Part shown: positions 1-8,634 of the stretch, in pieces | How positions within the stretch are numbered: position 1 is the first letter of the stretch | How the letters are laid out: each line of letters starts with the position of its first letter | NCBI RefSeq assembly: GCF_013520865.1 | Contig: NZ_JACDXJ010000003.1 | Location: 62,001 to 126,000 of the forward strand | Length of the DNA stretch: 64,000 bases | Source: Microvirga mediterraneensis | GTDB lineage: Bacteria > Pseudomonadota > Alphaproteobacteria > Rhizobiales > Beijerinckiaceae | Direction: 5' to 3' | Translations under genes and position numbers: made by a program | Notes under the pieces: generated by a model | What the model was told of the DNA's origin: nothing | Seen by the model: the letters and a program-made list of their open reading frames with translations, nothing else | Databases searched by the model: none

Positions 1-50
1 TGACAGTTCCGCCGCCGAGATCGCTGCTCCACAGCGAAGGGCGGCGGAGC

Positions 51-329
51 CTACCAGCGCCGTATTCCTTCAGCCCCATCGCCCATCGAGAGGTGCCCGA
101 CGCGGTAAGCCCGGATGTTGGGGCCCTGCTCTATCTCCGATGCCGCACTCCAAAGCCTGAACCGGACCCGTGTCCACGTCGTCGGTTCAAAACCTGTAAC
201 TGAAGCAAGCGCGCTACCATGGCCTAGAACGGCAATCGCTTCGTCGCATTCGCGCCGCCGGATCTCATCGAGCGGCGCATAGGGCTCGATCGGGAGAATC
301 TCCCGTGTGGCGAACTGCGCCTCCGTCAA
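51..329 (-). pseudogene. Unrecognised protein fragment beside the Tni transposon
   Basis: An open frame of 92 codons whose only start near its 5' end is a TTG at 329. The frame stays open upstream into the transposon end at 342, so the visible part is probably the C-terminal piece of a gene cut by the insertion. It is acidic at the N-terminal side and has no motif I recognise. The first 50 bases of the window lie beyond its stop and show no gene. It could also be a spurious frame. Confidence 0.3.
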
Positions 330-341
330 GCCCGGCGCCGC

Positions 342-424
342 GCAGGTGTCGCTTTGCCTTTAACTCTGAGATTCGTCGCGTTGGGTGACGAAAAGCGATA
401 TTCTTTGCCCTTAAAGGTGAGATG
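342..424. repeat. Left end of Tni transposon: TIR plus transposase-binding repeats
   Basis: The terminal repeat is at 342-358. One subterminal motif copy runs inward from it, ending with CTGAGATT, and a second is at 400-424; read on the minus strand this second copy is ATCTCACCTTTAAGGGCAAAG. Two sites at this end against three at the other gives the end asymmetry typical of Tn7-like and Tn5053-like elements. Confidence 0.7.
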
Positions 425-428
425 CCGA

Positions 429-1286
429 TCAGGATTGTTCGCTGCTCCTTGATCTCAAGGTGCGAACTCGGTGCTGTATCCGGCACGCAATACGATCGAC
501 GGTGGCGAGCAATCGGGCCTCCCTGTGATAGGTCCGGAGCAAGGCGACCCTGGCGAAGTCATCGATACCAATGGTGAACAACGCCGCCTTGAGCAGCGGA
601 CGCTTCTGGACTGCGGCAATCGCGGCGAGGCAGAAGAGCCGGACTTCTGGATTATAGCTTTGCAGTGCCGCAGTAGGGGTTCCGCGAGCATTCTTGAGTG
701 CCATGGCAAAGGCAACGCCGCGCATTGCCCGTCGGATTTGACTAACGCTGTTTAGCGTCACTGCAGATCCAAGCAGGGCAGCACCCACGCGGGCACGATG
801 AAGCAACTGATCCGAAAGCAAGCCGATGCCAGGCTTGCCGAGTATCGGGGTCAGTAATGCTCCGCAGACCTGGCAGTCGACTGCCCATGCCCGTCGCCAA
901 TGTTTGAGCGCCAGACCCTGTCGCGAACAGTTTGGACACGTATGGAGCGGTACTTGCGCTGTCAGTGCGGCTTCGGTCTGGGTCAGGAGAGGAAACAGAA
1001 GTGACTGCACGCGGTCGACATCAGTACGAGCAAACGCAGCGATCCTTTCAGCAGCTTCTGTCTCAAGCGCGAAGTCGAGCATGATGGTATGACGACGGTC
1101 GATGCCGACGTGCGCAAGAAGATCGACCAAATTGCAGTAGTTGGCAGCGGCAAGCCGCGCGAGCCAGCCGGAAAGCAATTCGTCAGGGTGGGGCGAGACA
1201 GTCTTCGGCAGCGGGCGCAGCGTCAGGCTCCAGACTTTTCGAGCCGCCGCTGAACCGGTGCATGGCGTGACCAGACTGGCGTCCAT
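429..1286 (-). CDS. tniQ: TniQ family transposition protein
   Basis: TniQ/TnsD-family proteins take part in target selection for Tn7-like and Tn5053-like transposons. The N-terminal third has the family pattern LPKTVSPHPDELLSGWLAR, and two CxxC pairs (CPNC near residue 117 and CQVC near residue 138) form the expected zinc finger. At 285 residues it is a short TniQ rather than a long TnsD-like protein with an obvious site-specific DNA-binding domain. The start at 1286 lies 63 bp inside tniB; a later start is possible because no clear ribosome-binding site is visible. It is the last gene of tniA-tniB-tniQ. Confidence 0.85.
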   Translation of the reverse strand: MDASLVTPCTGSAAARKVWSLTLRPLPKTVSPHPDELLSGWLARLAAANYCNLVDLLAHVGIDRRHTIMLDFALETEAAERIAAFARTDVDRVQSLLFPLLTQTEAALTAQVPLHTCPNCSRQGLALKHWRRAWAVDCQVCGALLTPILGKPGIGLLSDQLLHRARVGAALLGSAVTLNSVSQIRRAMRGVAFAMALKNARGTPTAALQSYNPEVRLFCLAAIAAVQKRPLLKAALFTIGIDDFARVALLRTYHREARLLATVDRIACRIQHRVRTLRSRSSEQS

Positions 1287-2104
1287 TTGGTGATTACGTC
1301 ATCAGTGATGCATTCCTCGCCCGAGCGAATGGCATCGATGGAAAGATCCTTGACCAACGCGAAGATGCGCGATGTCACCCCACCGGTCAGCGCCAGCATC
1401 TGCTTGAGGGACTTGACCCTCAGATTGGACTTCTTCTGCAACGGCATGGCAGCGATGAGGGTCTGGATCATGTCCGAGAACTCGGCGTCGTCGCGCCAGT
1501 TCGGCAGGTGATGCTCATCCAGCCTTCGGGCAAGCTGGACATCCCCGCGAATGGCATCTACGGCCTCACTGACCCCCAAACAGACCAGCGACGCTTCAAG
1601 TTCATTGCTGAGGTAACGCAGGACATTCAGGAAGCGGCGCTGCTCGCGATGGGTCCCGGCCAATAGGTTGTGGACTTCGTCGATCATGATCATCCGCAGG
1701 CCGAGGTCGCGCAGGAGGGCTATGACACGAACCTCAAGAGAGGCGACGCTTTGTGCGCGTAAGCCCAGCGACGTTGCCGGCGCGCCAACGGCTGCGAGAA
1801 TGTGCAGATAGAACCGCCGCTCGTCTGGGGCCGGAGGCGCCTGCAACAAGAGCAGCGGTGTGTGGGTTATGCCTGCGACCGGATCATACTCCGGTGCGTA
1901 TCTGCGCGACAGGTTTCGGGCGATCATCGTCTTGCCAATGCCCGACGCACCATGAACCAGAAGGCCAGGCATCCGGGTTTGCCGTGGCGCTTCTATCAGG
2001 CTCTGCAACCTGTCCAGAACCTGCTCTGCGCGTGGAAAGCCGATCCAGATGTCCGATTGAATGAGGGCGATACGACCGTCTTCCCCAGTTCCGTCTGCTC
2101 TCAA
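1223..2104 (-). CDS. tniB: TniB AAA+ ATPase of the Tni transposon
   Basis: An ATP-dependent partner of the transposase, equivalent to TnsC. The Walker A stretch GASGIGKTMIAR and the Walker B MIMIDEVHNLLAG are clear, and the region that follows fits AAA+ sensor motifs. The longest frame opens at 2146, but a TTG at 2104 is favoured. It follows the tniA stop (2106-2108) by one base and has GGAG about 9 bases upstream. Its C-terminal end overlaps the beginning of tniQ. TniB normally forms filaments on DNA and passes the TniA-donor complex to the target. Confidence 0.88.
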   Translation of the reverse strand: MRADGTGEDGRIALIQSDIWIGFPRAEQVLDRLQSLIEAPRQTRMPGLLVHGASGIGKTMIARNLSRRYAPEYDPVAGITHTPLLLLQAPPAPDERRFYLHILAAVGAPATSLGLRAQSVASLEVRVIALLRDLGLRMIMIDEVHNLLAGTHREQRRFLNVLRYLSNELEASLVCLGVSEAVDAIRGDVQLARRLDEHHLPNWRDDAEFSDMIQTLIAAMPLQKKSNLRVKSLKQMLALTGGVTSRIFALVKDLSIDAIRSGEECITDDVITKWTPVWSRHAPVQRRLEKSGA

Positions 2105-2105
2105 G

Positions 2106-3740
2106 TCACCATCTCTCCACCTTGAACAGGGGCCGCGAGGTATCACCAGTGTCGACAGGGCGCAGCCCCTCGGGCGGTGGATCGGACCGGATTGAATCTT
2201 TCAGCGTACCTCGTCTTTCGCGGGATCGCCGTTCAGCCTTGGTCAGCCGTCGGCTTTCATCCGCGATCTGGCGTTGCTGATGGATCAACTGGGCAAGCAC
2301 CGTCTCATTGGACCCCTTCTTGCCCAAAGCACGACCCTTCTGCATGGCTTCGCGATATTCCCAAAGCGACACCGGCGGGATTTCCAGGTTGCGGTACCGC
2401 GCTTCGACACAACGTCCGCCTTCCAGTTCGACCCATATCGCAGAGAGGTCGCGGGGATCGTACCGCACGACCACTTTTCCATCCTTACGGCTGACATGCC
2501 CCGCCAGGGCATCCGCCCAATAGCGGATGCCGAACAGATGGATGCCGTCACGCCGAACCTGCCGCTGTTCACTTGGTAGGAAGCTCACTCGAAACGCATC
2601 CATGTCGACGGGAATGTCGCCCGACATTTCTCCAGACAGCGCCTCCCATTTGGCAACGGGAGTGCACCCAAGGCTCGAGTGAATGCTGTTGTTGTAACGG
2701 CAGATTTCCAAGGCGAACCAGCGATCGAACTCACTCAGGGTCATCGTGGCTATGGCTTCGGCGTTGTAGCTGCCTTTGGCGGCGACAGACGATTGCGTGG
2801 TCCCAGGTAAGAGATGAACGGCTCCCATCATTGTCCCGATCAGACGCTCGATGTGACCGCCGAAATGCGGGCTTCCCGGCGGCCTGTACACGAGACCGAT
2901 CCCCCATTCCGCGCAGGCCGTCTGAAACGCCCGTGATCGGAAGTCACGACCGTTGTCAACATGGATGCTGCGTGGTCTGCCCTGTGCTGGCCAAGGGACA
3001 TTGCTGTCTAACTCAGGTAGCAGTTCTGCCTTTGGTGCGACCGCCCTCGTAAGACAGAGAGCGATTGACAGGCGAGAGGGCGCCTCGAAGCTGACGTAGT
3101 AACCGGCCACCATCCGCGTCGCGATATCGATTGCAAGGGTCACCCAAGGTCGGCCAATGGGTTTGCGCTCGAAACTGTCGACAAGAATAATGTCCGCAGG
3201 CGTATGGTCGATCTGCACGACATCGAGCGGAAGGTTAGCCCGATTCGTGCCCGGCACGGGTCCAAACTTTTGACGTGCCGCCCTTGCGCCCTCTCGCGCC
3301 TTCATGACCTCGCGCTCATCCATCGCATCAAGCCGTCGCTGAATGGTTCGCCGTGTCGGCGCTTGCCAACTACGTTCACCACAAGCAATGCGGATCTCCA
3401 ACACAACCCGCGACAAGCTCGGACGCTCCCGCCTCAGGAAATAGCGGCGAAGATGCTCTTCGATAAGCTCTTCGACCGCGCTGGATATCACCGTGGTGCC
3501 GGCGCGGCGGCCGCGCTTCTGCGGCACCAACGCACTGGTTCGCCCGCCTTCCTCGGCAAGGCGCCGTATCCAACGCCAGACCGTCGCCCTACTGGCACCG
3601 AGCTCCCAAACCGCATCGCGAATGCCGGCTTCCAGACTGCCTGTGCCCGCAAGATATGCCTGAACAAGCGGACGCAGGACGGCGGCCCTCCGCAACGCTT
3701 CGACGCCAGCCGTCTCTGTCAGATCCCGTTCCCTCTCCAT
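2106..3740 (-). CDS. tniA: TniA DDE transposase (Mu/TnsB-type integrase)
   Basis: 544 residues, the usual length for TniA. N-terminal helix-turn-helix segments (the part around RATVWRWIRRLAEEGG) precede an rve integrase core carrying VVQIDHTPADI near residue 178 (first D), HVDNGRDF (second D) and GGHIERLIGTMM (catalytic E). A C-terminal Mu-type beta barrel and a basic tail follow. It catalyses strand transfer and binds the repeats at 342-424 and 3771-3890. It is the first gene of the transposition operon, starting about 30 bases from the innermost right-end repeat. Confidence 0.9.
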   Translation of the reverse strand: MERERDLTETAGVEALRRAAVLRPLVQAYLAGTGSLEAGIRDAVWELGASRATVWRWIRRLAEEGGRTSALVPQKRGRRAGTTVISSAVEELIEEHLRRYFLRRERPSLSRVVLEIRIACGERSWQAPTRRTIQRRLDAMDEREVMKAREGARAARQKFGPVPGTNRANLPLDVVQIDHTPADIILVDSFERKPIGRPWVTLAIDIATRMVAGYYVSFEAPSRLSIALCLTRAVAPKAELLPELDSNVPWPAQGRPRSIHVDNGRDFRSRAFQTACAEWGIGLVYRPPGSPHFGGHIERLIGTMMGAVHLLPGTTQSSVAAKGSYNAEAIATMTLSEFDRWFALEICRYNNSIHSSLGCTPVAKWEALSGEMSGDIPVDMDAFRVSFLPSEQRQVRRDGIHLFGIRYWADALAGHVSRKDGKVVVRYDPRDLSAIWVELEGGRCVEARYRNLEIPPVSLWEYREAMQKGRALGKKGSNETVLAQLIHQQRQIADESRRLTKAERRSRERRGTLKDSIRSDPPPEGLRPVDTGDTSRPLFKVERW

Positions 3741-3770
3741 CGCAGCCAGCCGTACGCCCCTGTAAACTCT

Positions 3771-3890
3771 GTCTCACCTTTAGGGGGAAAATTTCCCTTT
3801 TAAAGGCAAAATCTCACATTTAGCGGCAAAGGACTACCATTGATTTTGTTGAGTTCCTTATCTCGCCTTTAGGGGCAAAGCGACACCTGC
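3771..3890. repeat. Right end of Tni transposon: TIR plus three transposase-binding repeats
   Basis: Motif copies are at 3771-3791 (TCTCACCTTTAGGGGGAAAA), 3811-3832 (ATCTCACATTTAGCGGCAAA) and 3861-3890 (TCTCGCCTTTAGGGGCAAAG running into the terminal repeat). A partial fourth, TTTTAAAGGCAAAA, overlaps 3798-3811. They also occupy the region upstream of tniA, so TniA binding could repress its own promoter; that is inference. Confidence 0.7.
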
Positions 3891-4221
3891 CTTTGAACAC
3901 GCCATGCTCCGTCATTAATCCCAGGGAACAGTAGCTGAAACTCTGGAACAAAAAGTTTGCGACATGTGTGGACGCCCCGTGTGACGCAAGAAGAATCTTT
4001 GGATCGGTGCAGCGCGTGGTCAGGGCTGACATGTGTTCGGCCTTTGATGCGGCTCACATGCCGCGGGCCCGGATGGGAGTTCGCGGATCAGGTCCAAATC
4101 AGAACCACGTGCTTGAAGCACCTGTCGCAAAGCTGGTTTTCCTGATCCCGTCTCGTTGACCGTTGCGCCATCTCTCTCCTTCGATCTTCCCACGCCCCAG
4201 CAGCCCCCCCGCCGCGATGAC
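3891..4221. other. Gene-free stretch between Tni and the IS110 transposase
   Basis: No convincing coding frame. The part nearest the IS110 gene probably contains that element's downstream end and non-coding segment; a small inverted repeat (CACGTGCTTGAAGCACCTG) lies at 4107-4125. IS110-family elements carry a structured guide (bridge or seeker) RNA in a non-coding end, so this segment and 5248-5345 are the places to look for one. I could not fix the element boundaries. Confidence 0.4.
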
Positions 4222-5247
4222 TTATGCCGCCGCGACTGGAGCCTGATAAACCCCGCCTCTCGCCATGAGAGCCCAGATAATGCGGGCCATCTTGTTGGCC
4301 AACGCCACCCGCACCAGCATCGGCGGCTTACGCGCGACCATGCGCGCCATCCACGAGCCCGCGGGAGCCCCGTTGCGAGCCACCCACCGGACGACGGCAC
4401 CGGCGCCGATGATCAGCAGGCGACGCAAGGTCCGCTCGCCCATCTTGGAGGTCGCGCCCAGCTTCTGCTTGCCGCCGGTCGAATGCTGCAAGGGTGTGAG
4501 CCCCACCCAGGCGGCAAAGTCCCGCCCGCGCTTGAAGGTCTCAGCCGGTGGTGCCAGCGCCGCCAGAGCCACCGCGGTCACTGGACCGACGCCCGGGATA
4601 GTCATCAGCCGCCGCGCTGTCTCGTTCTCTTTCGCTCGTCGGGCGACCTCTTGGTCCAAGCCTGCAATCTTCTCATCCAGGCGATGGAGCGTCTCGATCA
4701 GCATCTGGAGGATCGGTCGGGCAATCTCAGGGATGGGTTCGTCCGGATCCTCAACAGCCCGCACGAGCTGATGCACATGAGCCGGGCCTTTGGCCACCAC
4801 GATGCCGAACTCGGTCAGGTGCCCACGTAGGGCGTTGATGATCTGGGTTCGCTGCCTGACCAGGAGATCGCGGGCCCGGAACACGAGGGTGGCGGCTTGG
4901 GCCTGCTCGCTCTTAGGCGCTACAAAGCGCATGGTCGGGCGCTGGGCCGCCTCGCAGATCGCTTCCGCATCCGCCGCATCGTTCTTCTGGCGCTTGACGA
5001 AAGGCTTCACGTAAGCCGGCGGGATCAGCCGGACCGTGTGACCCAGCCTGCCGATCTCGCGCGCCCAATGATGTGAGCTGCCGCAGGCCTCCATCGCCAC
5101 GGTGCAGGACGGCTGCGCTGCGAAGAACGCCAGAACCTGATGCCGCCGCAGCTTATTGCGGAACAGGACCGCTCCGGAGGCATCAGCTCCGTGCGCTTGA
5201 AAGACATTCTTCGCAAGATCCAAACCGATTGTGCTAACCTCTCCCAT
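4222..5247 (-). CDS. IS110 family transposase
   Basis: A DEDD-type transposase of about 341 residues. It opens MGEVSTIGLDLAKNVFQAHG, the RuvC-like N-terminal start with the first catalytic Asp (GLDLAK). DAADAEAI carries further acidic residues. The C-terminal transposase_20 domain reads IPGVGPVTAVALAA, then AAWVGLTPLQHSTGGK with the conserved serine region. A longer frame reaches 5298, but ATG at 5245-5247 is favoured because it gives the family's standard beginning. Elements of this family insert without long terminal inverted repeats, guided by an RNA encoded beside the transposase. Confidence 0.9.
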   Translation of the reverse strand: MGEVSTIGLDLAKNVFQAHGADASGAVLFRNKLRRHQVLAFFAAQPSCTVAMEACGSSHHWAREIGRLGHTVRLIPPAYVKPFVKRQKNDAADAEAICEAAQRPTMRFVAPKSEQAQAATLVFRARDLLVRQRTQIINALRGHLTEFGIVVAKGPAHVHQLVRAVEDPDEPIPEIARPILQMLIETLHRLDEKIAGLDQEVARRAKENETARRLMTIPGVGPVTAVALAALAPPAETFKRGRDFAAWVGLTPLQHSTGGKQKLGATSKMGERTLRRLLIIGAGAVVRWVARNGAPAGSWMARMVARKPPMLVRVALANKMARIIWALMARGGVYQAPVAAA

Positions 5248-5359
5248 GGACGCCTCCCTCAAGTGGTGCTCATCAACACCTCCACTTTGGCACACCAAGG
5301 CCGTTGGGGGGCGTCCACCCCATCAGATCCCTAATCTTTGGCATCATGTGAGGCGACCC

Positions 5360-6733
5360 TTAAGTCCAGCCTTTGAGCGCTAACCATTTGAGCGCCGACA
5401 GGCTCGGCATGAACAGGTACTCGCCGCCCTTCATGACGTTGAACGTCTGCACCCCATCAATGCGTTTGCGTGCCGGCGCTTGGGGGATCGTAAAGCGACC
5501 ATCCTCCTCATGCAGGCCCACGATCGGGTCGCGCTCCTCGCCGAGATCGACGAAATTGCCACGATTGATCCATTCCTGCTGCATGAACTCGATCGTGTCA
5601 TAGGCGCGCGCGCTGATGAAGATGAAGAAGATACCGCGATCACCCTTGGCATCGTCCTCGGGCGCGACGTCCTCAGAATAGACCGGACCGAAAGTCGAGG
5701 ACCGGCGTATGATCCGATGGATGTTGATGTCGGTCAGCAGGGTGAGCTCGGAGTCGCGCGGATTGAGGCGGCGCATATGGCAGCCAAGCGGCACGATCCG
5801 TCCCTTGGGATCGTCCTTGAAATTGAAGTCGTTATTGCGCTGCGGATCAGCGCCGAGTTCCGGGTCGTCATGATCCGGTGACAACGTCAGCGGAGCGCCG
5901 GAGCGCCAGCGGCCGAACATCTTGGCCGCGAGAAGCTCGCGCTCCTCGGCCGTCTCACCATGGGCCTTGAGGAAGGCATTAAAGCAGCCGACCCGGCTCT
6001 GAAACTTGCGCAGCACGACGAAGGTGCCGTTCTTCCCGAGCGCGGCGGGTTCGGGCATGCCAAGCGCATGACCGTTTTCGCTTTCATAGCCCAGGATGAA
6101 CTCGCCGGCCTTGATCGGACGTTCCTCGCCGGGAATGGGATCGACGCCGCTGCCTTCGACCGTGGGTTGCGAGATCGAGTCCCGGAAACCGAAGGGGTTC
6201 TTGGCACCATCCGGCGCACCGAAACGATGCTCGCCTAGCAGCGTCACGCCGGTGCTCTGGTCGAGCTCGGCGCGCGCCGTCGTCAGCGCCTTGTCGAGGG
6301 CTAAGTCGTCCACGGCGTAGATGGTTAGCGCCAGATGGCAGTTACCCGGCTTGAAAACGTCTTCCCAATGCTCTGGCGCGTTCGGGCCGAAATCGCGCAA
6401 CTGTTCGCGCCGTGCGGCCATGCCCTGCTGGAAGGGGAGAGGAAAGGTCTTGAGTTGGTCATCGGGGACGCCGAGCGCCTTGAGGCCTTCGAAGCTCAAC
6501 GCCGCGCCGATCCAGAAATCGAGATCCTCGCTCCAATTGTCGGCTGACGCGATATGCGGCGCAAGGCGGCCGAGCAGATCCCGCGCGCCGTCGGCCTCGT
6601 CGAAGTGGAGCATCGCATGGACGCCGACATAGGGCTCGGGCCGGCTGCGCAGGATCAGCGCCTGGATGTCATGAAGTTCGAGCGTGACGCTGTCGCGGCG
6701 GAAGCGCTCTTTCATTTTCTGCAGGATCGCCAT
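5360..6733 (-). CDS. DyP-type peroxidase
   Basis: A haem peroxidase of the dye-decolourising family, 457 residues from the preferred ATG at 6733. The family signature appears as NPFGFRDSISQP, in which the Asp corresponds to the distal residue of the GxxDG motif. The C-terminal half contains FFIFISARAYDTIEFMQQEW, typical of the haem-proximal region. The stop of the upstream gene (6738-6740) is four bases from this start, so the genes are almost certainly co-transcribed. No secretion or Tat signal is seen, suggesting a cytoplasmic protein. It is the last gene of the operon 8479-5360; the oxidant or substrate cannot be told from sequence. Confidence 0.85.
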   Translation of the reverse strand: MAILQKMKERFRRDSVTLELHDIQALILRSRPEPYVGVHAMLHFDEADGARDLLGRLAPHIASADNWSEDLDFWIGAALSFEGLKALGVPDDQLKTFPLPFQQGMAARREQLRDFGPNAPEHWEDVFKPGNCHLALTIYAVDDLALDKALTTARAELDQSTGVTLLGEHRFGAPDGAKNPFGFRDSISQPTVEGSGVDPIPGEERPIKAGEFILGYESENGHALGMPEPAALGKNGTFVVLRKFQSRVGCFNAFLKAHGETAEERELLAAKMFGRWRSGAPLTLSPDHDDPELGADPQRNNDFNFKDDPKGRIVPLGCHMRRLNPRDSELTLLTDINIHRIIRRSSTFGPVYSEDVAPEDDAKGDRGIFFIFISARAYDTIEFMQQEWINRGNFVDLGEERDPIVGLHEEDGRFTIPQAPARKRIDGVQTFNVMKGGEYLFMPSLSALKWLALKGWT

Positions 6734-6737
6734 CGCT

Positions 6738-7349
6738 TCAGCCCACCTTGTCGAGAAATTCGTCGACGGCGCGCTCCATGCGCTGTAGGCGCCGGACATC
6801 CACCACGGTTACCTGGGGATTGGCGACGAACCAGCCCGCCGCAGTGATCTGGTGTGAAGCAATAAAATCCTTGACCTTGGGGCTGGCGATACCCGGCCAT
6901 CCCTCAACCGAACTGAAAATGAGATCCATAAGGTCAGGGATCTTGGTCGCAAAATCGTTGATGTAGGTATCCCAATCGCCATCATAGGTCGTGGCAAAGA
7001 GGATGCGCGTGTCATTATCAAAGAAGACAAAGCGCATGTCGTGCAACGTGCCGACCTTCTGCGCGCCGTCGAAGTTGCCGCTGACCAGCCCAAAGATGCG
7101 CCGCAGCCGGTCCGCGCCACCCGGCTTCAGGGCGGCAATAGCGGTCAGTTCGGAGACGTTGCCCGACTGCGCGCCGACGCGGCCAGCGGAGCCCGCCGTA
7201 CCCTTGAGATCGGGATTATGTTTGGTGACCATCTGCTCGAGGGCGAGCTTGGCAAGTTGCGGCGCATCGCCGACAACCTCCTCGATCCTGCGCCGGATGG
7301 CCTGAAGGCGGGTTTCGTCGATCTGAGGGATTTCTTCGGTATCGGCCAT
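6738..7349 (-). CDS. Conserved protein of the DyP/catalase operon, function unknown
   Basis: 203 residues starting at an ATG with a strong AAAGGAGG site nine bases upstream. No catalytic motif is recognised. The middle (HDMRFVFFDNDTRILFATTYD) has the alternating hydrophobic pattern of a ferredoxin-like beta sheet, and similar proteins are seen beside DyP peroxidases and catalase-like proteins. Sitting between those two genes, it probably assists the same redox function; this is inference from context only. Confidence 0.75.
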   Translation of the reverse strand: MADTEEIPQIDETRLQAIRRRIEEVVGDAPQLAKLALEQMVTKHNPDLKGTAGSAGRVGAQSGNVSELTAIAALKPGGADRLRRIFGLVSGNFDGAQKVGTLHDMRFVFFDNDTRILFATTYDGDWDTYINDFATKIPDLMDLIFSSVEGWPGIASPKVKDFIASHQITAAGWFVANPQVTVVDVRRLQRMERAVDEFLDKVG

Positions 7350-7390
7350 GGCAGGCCTCCTTTCTCGAAATTTGGCGGGTTCGCGCAGGC

Positions 7391-8479
7391 TCAGTCCGGA
7401 ATGGCGGCGATGCTGGTCGGCTCGACCCGCGGCTGGGCGTTCATCTCGTGGCGATATCGCGTGGAACGCTCATAGGCGGCGATCCGCACGCGCATGATCG
7501 AGCCTAGCGGCTGATGCTCGCGAATGCCGTGCCAAGGGTTGAAGGACAGGACGTCGTCGCCATAGACGCGGCGCGCGGGCGAATAGGCGTCCTGGGGCGG
7601 AATGCACAGCGTTGCGATCGGCTGGTGCGGCGACAGGTCCTCCGGCCAGAGCACGGCCGCGTCCTCGACCGGCATCTTCTCGAGATCGGCACAGAGCTGT
7701 GCCCGGAGTTGATACTCGGCTCCATGCTCGCGAAAATGCTCGACCACCAGGTCGCGCATCGTGGAATCCTCGACGGCTCCGACATTCTGTCCCGCGAGCG
7801 CCCGCACATTCTCGGACAGGGGCGCCGCGCTGATCTTGGCAATGTAGTCGCCAAAGCGGATCGCCGCCATCGAGTGGTAGGTCTCACCCAGGAGATGAAC
7901 ATTGTCTCGGGCGAGGCCCCGCAGTGTCGCGCCCGGCTCGACGCCGACCGCCTCGACCGCCGCCTCGACGCCGCGCGCAACGCCGGCCATGGCGCGCTGA
8001 AGGAAGGCCGGATTCTGCGCATTCTTTTCGAGGAGACCGATGAGTTGGCGGTACTTGCCGATCGTTCCGAAGCTCAGGACCGGGATATTGACCAGCAGGA
8101 AATCCTGATTGCGTCCATCGTCTGCGGGCAAGAGCCGTTCGCCCTTGACCCCGAGCACCTTGATCGCCATGCCGCGCGGCGCGGGAATCACGTCGGAGTG
8201 AATGTCGCCGGGCGCCGAGGAGAGGCGGATGATCACCGGATAGGTTGCGGGGCGCCCGAATAGCCCCTGCCGCAGATGGGCCGGCAGTTCCGGCACGATC
8301 AGCTCGCCCTTCAAAAACCCATGGCTCTTGGCATGCGCGTCGCGCACTGCATGCCGATGTCGCTCGAAGGCCCGGCGATTTGTCGAAGCCATGACTTCGA
8401 GAATTTCGGCGGTGAGCCGGTCTTCGTCATCGCCAACGATCTCCACATCAGGGGAGTAGGAAATATAGGTTTCAGCCAA
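7391..8479 (-). CDS. Catalase-like haem protein (short, SrpA-like)
   Basis: A small catalase-family protein of about 362 residues, much shorter than classical catalases. The segment RHAVRDAHAKSHGFLKGEL carries the distal His region, and PVIIRLSSAPGDIHSD and AIKVLGVKGE match the catalase core. The usual proximal Tyr motif of full catalases is not clear at the C-terminal end. The frame extends to 8539, but a TTG at 8479 is preferred because AAAGGAG lies about six bases upstream. First gene of the three-gene redox operon, divergent from the TetR gene at 8635. It may have peroxidase or another haem-dependent oxidation activity rather than true catalase activity. Confidence 0.8.
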   Translation of the reverse strand: MAETYISYSPDVEIVGDDEDRLTAEILEVMASTNRRAFERHRHAVRDAHAKSHGFLKGELIVPELPAHLRQGLFGRPATYPVIIRLSSAPGDIHSDVIPAPRGMAIKVLGVKGERLLPADDGRNQDFLLVNIPVLSFGTIGKYRQLIGLLEKNAQNPAFLQRAMAGVARGVEAAVEAVGVEPGATLRGLARDNVHLLGETYHSMAAIRFGDYIAKISAAPLSENVRALAGQNVGAVEDSTMRDLVVEHFREHGAEYQLRAQLCADLEKMPVEDAAVLWPEDLSPHQPIATLCIPPQDAYSPARRVYGDDVLSFNPWHGIREHQPLGSIMRVRIAAYERSTRYRHEMNAQPRVEPTSIAAIPD

Positions 8480-8634
8480 GGCCACTCCTTTGCGCATGGA
8501 TTTGATGGCGAATGAACAATTTAGCCTTGAAATCGTCACCCGTTCAGAATATCAGATGATATCTGGTTTTCGGATCAACGCTGATTGATGACAAAGGTTT
8601 CAGCGGCGTGGCGGTTATTTAAGGACCAGCGGGC
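8480..8634. promoter_or_regulatory. Divergent promoter region with a candidate TetR operator
   Basis: The space between the catalase-like gene and the TetR gene holds the dyad CAGATGATATCTG at 8553-8565, with perfect 5-bp arms around a 3-bp centre. Reading leftwards, TTGATC and TGATAT, about 18 bases apart, could be the -35 and -10 of the redox operon, with the dyad lying in that spacer. TetR binding there would block the operon. The promoter assignment is by eye. Confidence 0.5.

Larger units (their letters stand above)
342..3890. mobile_element. Compact TniA/TniB/TniQ (Tn5053/Tn7-like) transposon
   Basis: Three genes, tniA, tniB and tniQ, all on the minus strand, are enclosed by 17-bp perfect inverted repeats GCAGGTGTCGCTTTGCC at 342-358 and 3874-3890. 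Subterminal copies of a motif close to TCTCACCTTTAGGGGCAAAG lie inside both ends, as expected for binding sites of a TnsB/TniA-type transposase. There is no resolvase (tniR) and no cargo gene, so this is close to a minimal element. No direct target duplication is visible: the 5 bases outside the TGTCGC termini are GCAGG on the left and CCTGC on the right, which are inverted rather than direct repeats. Confidence 0.85.
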
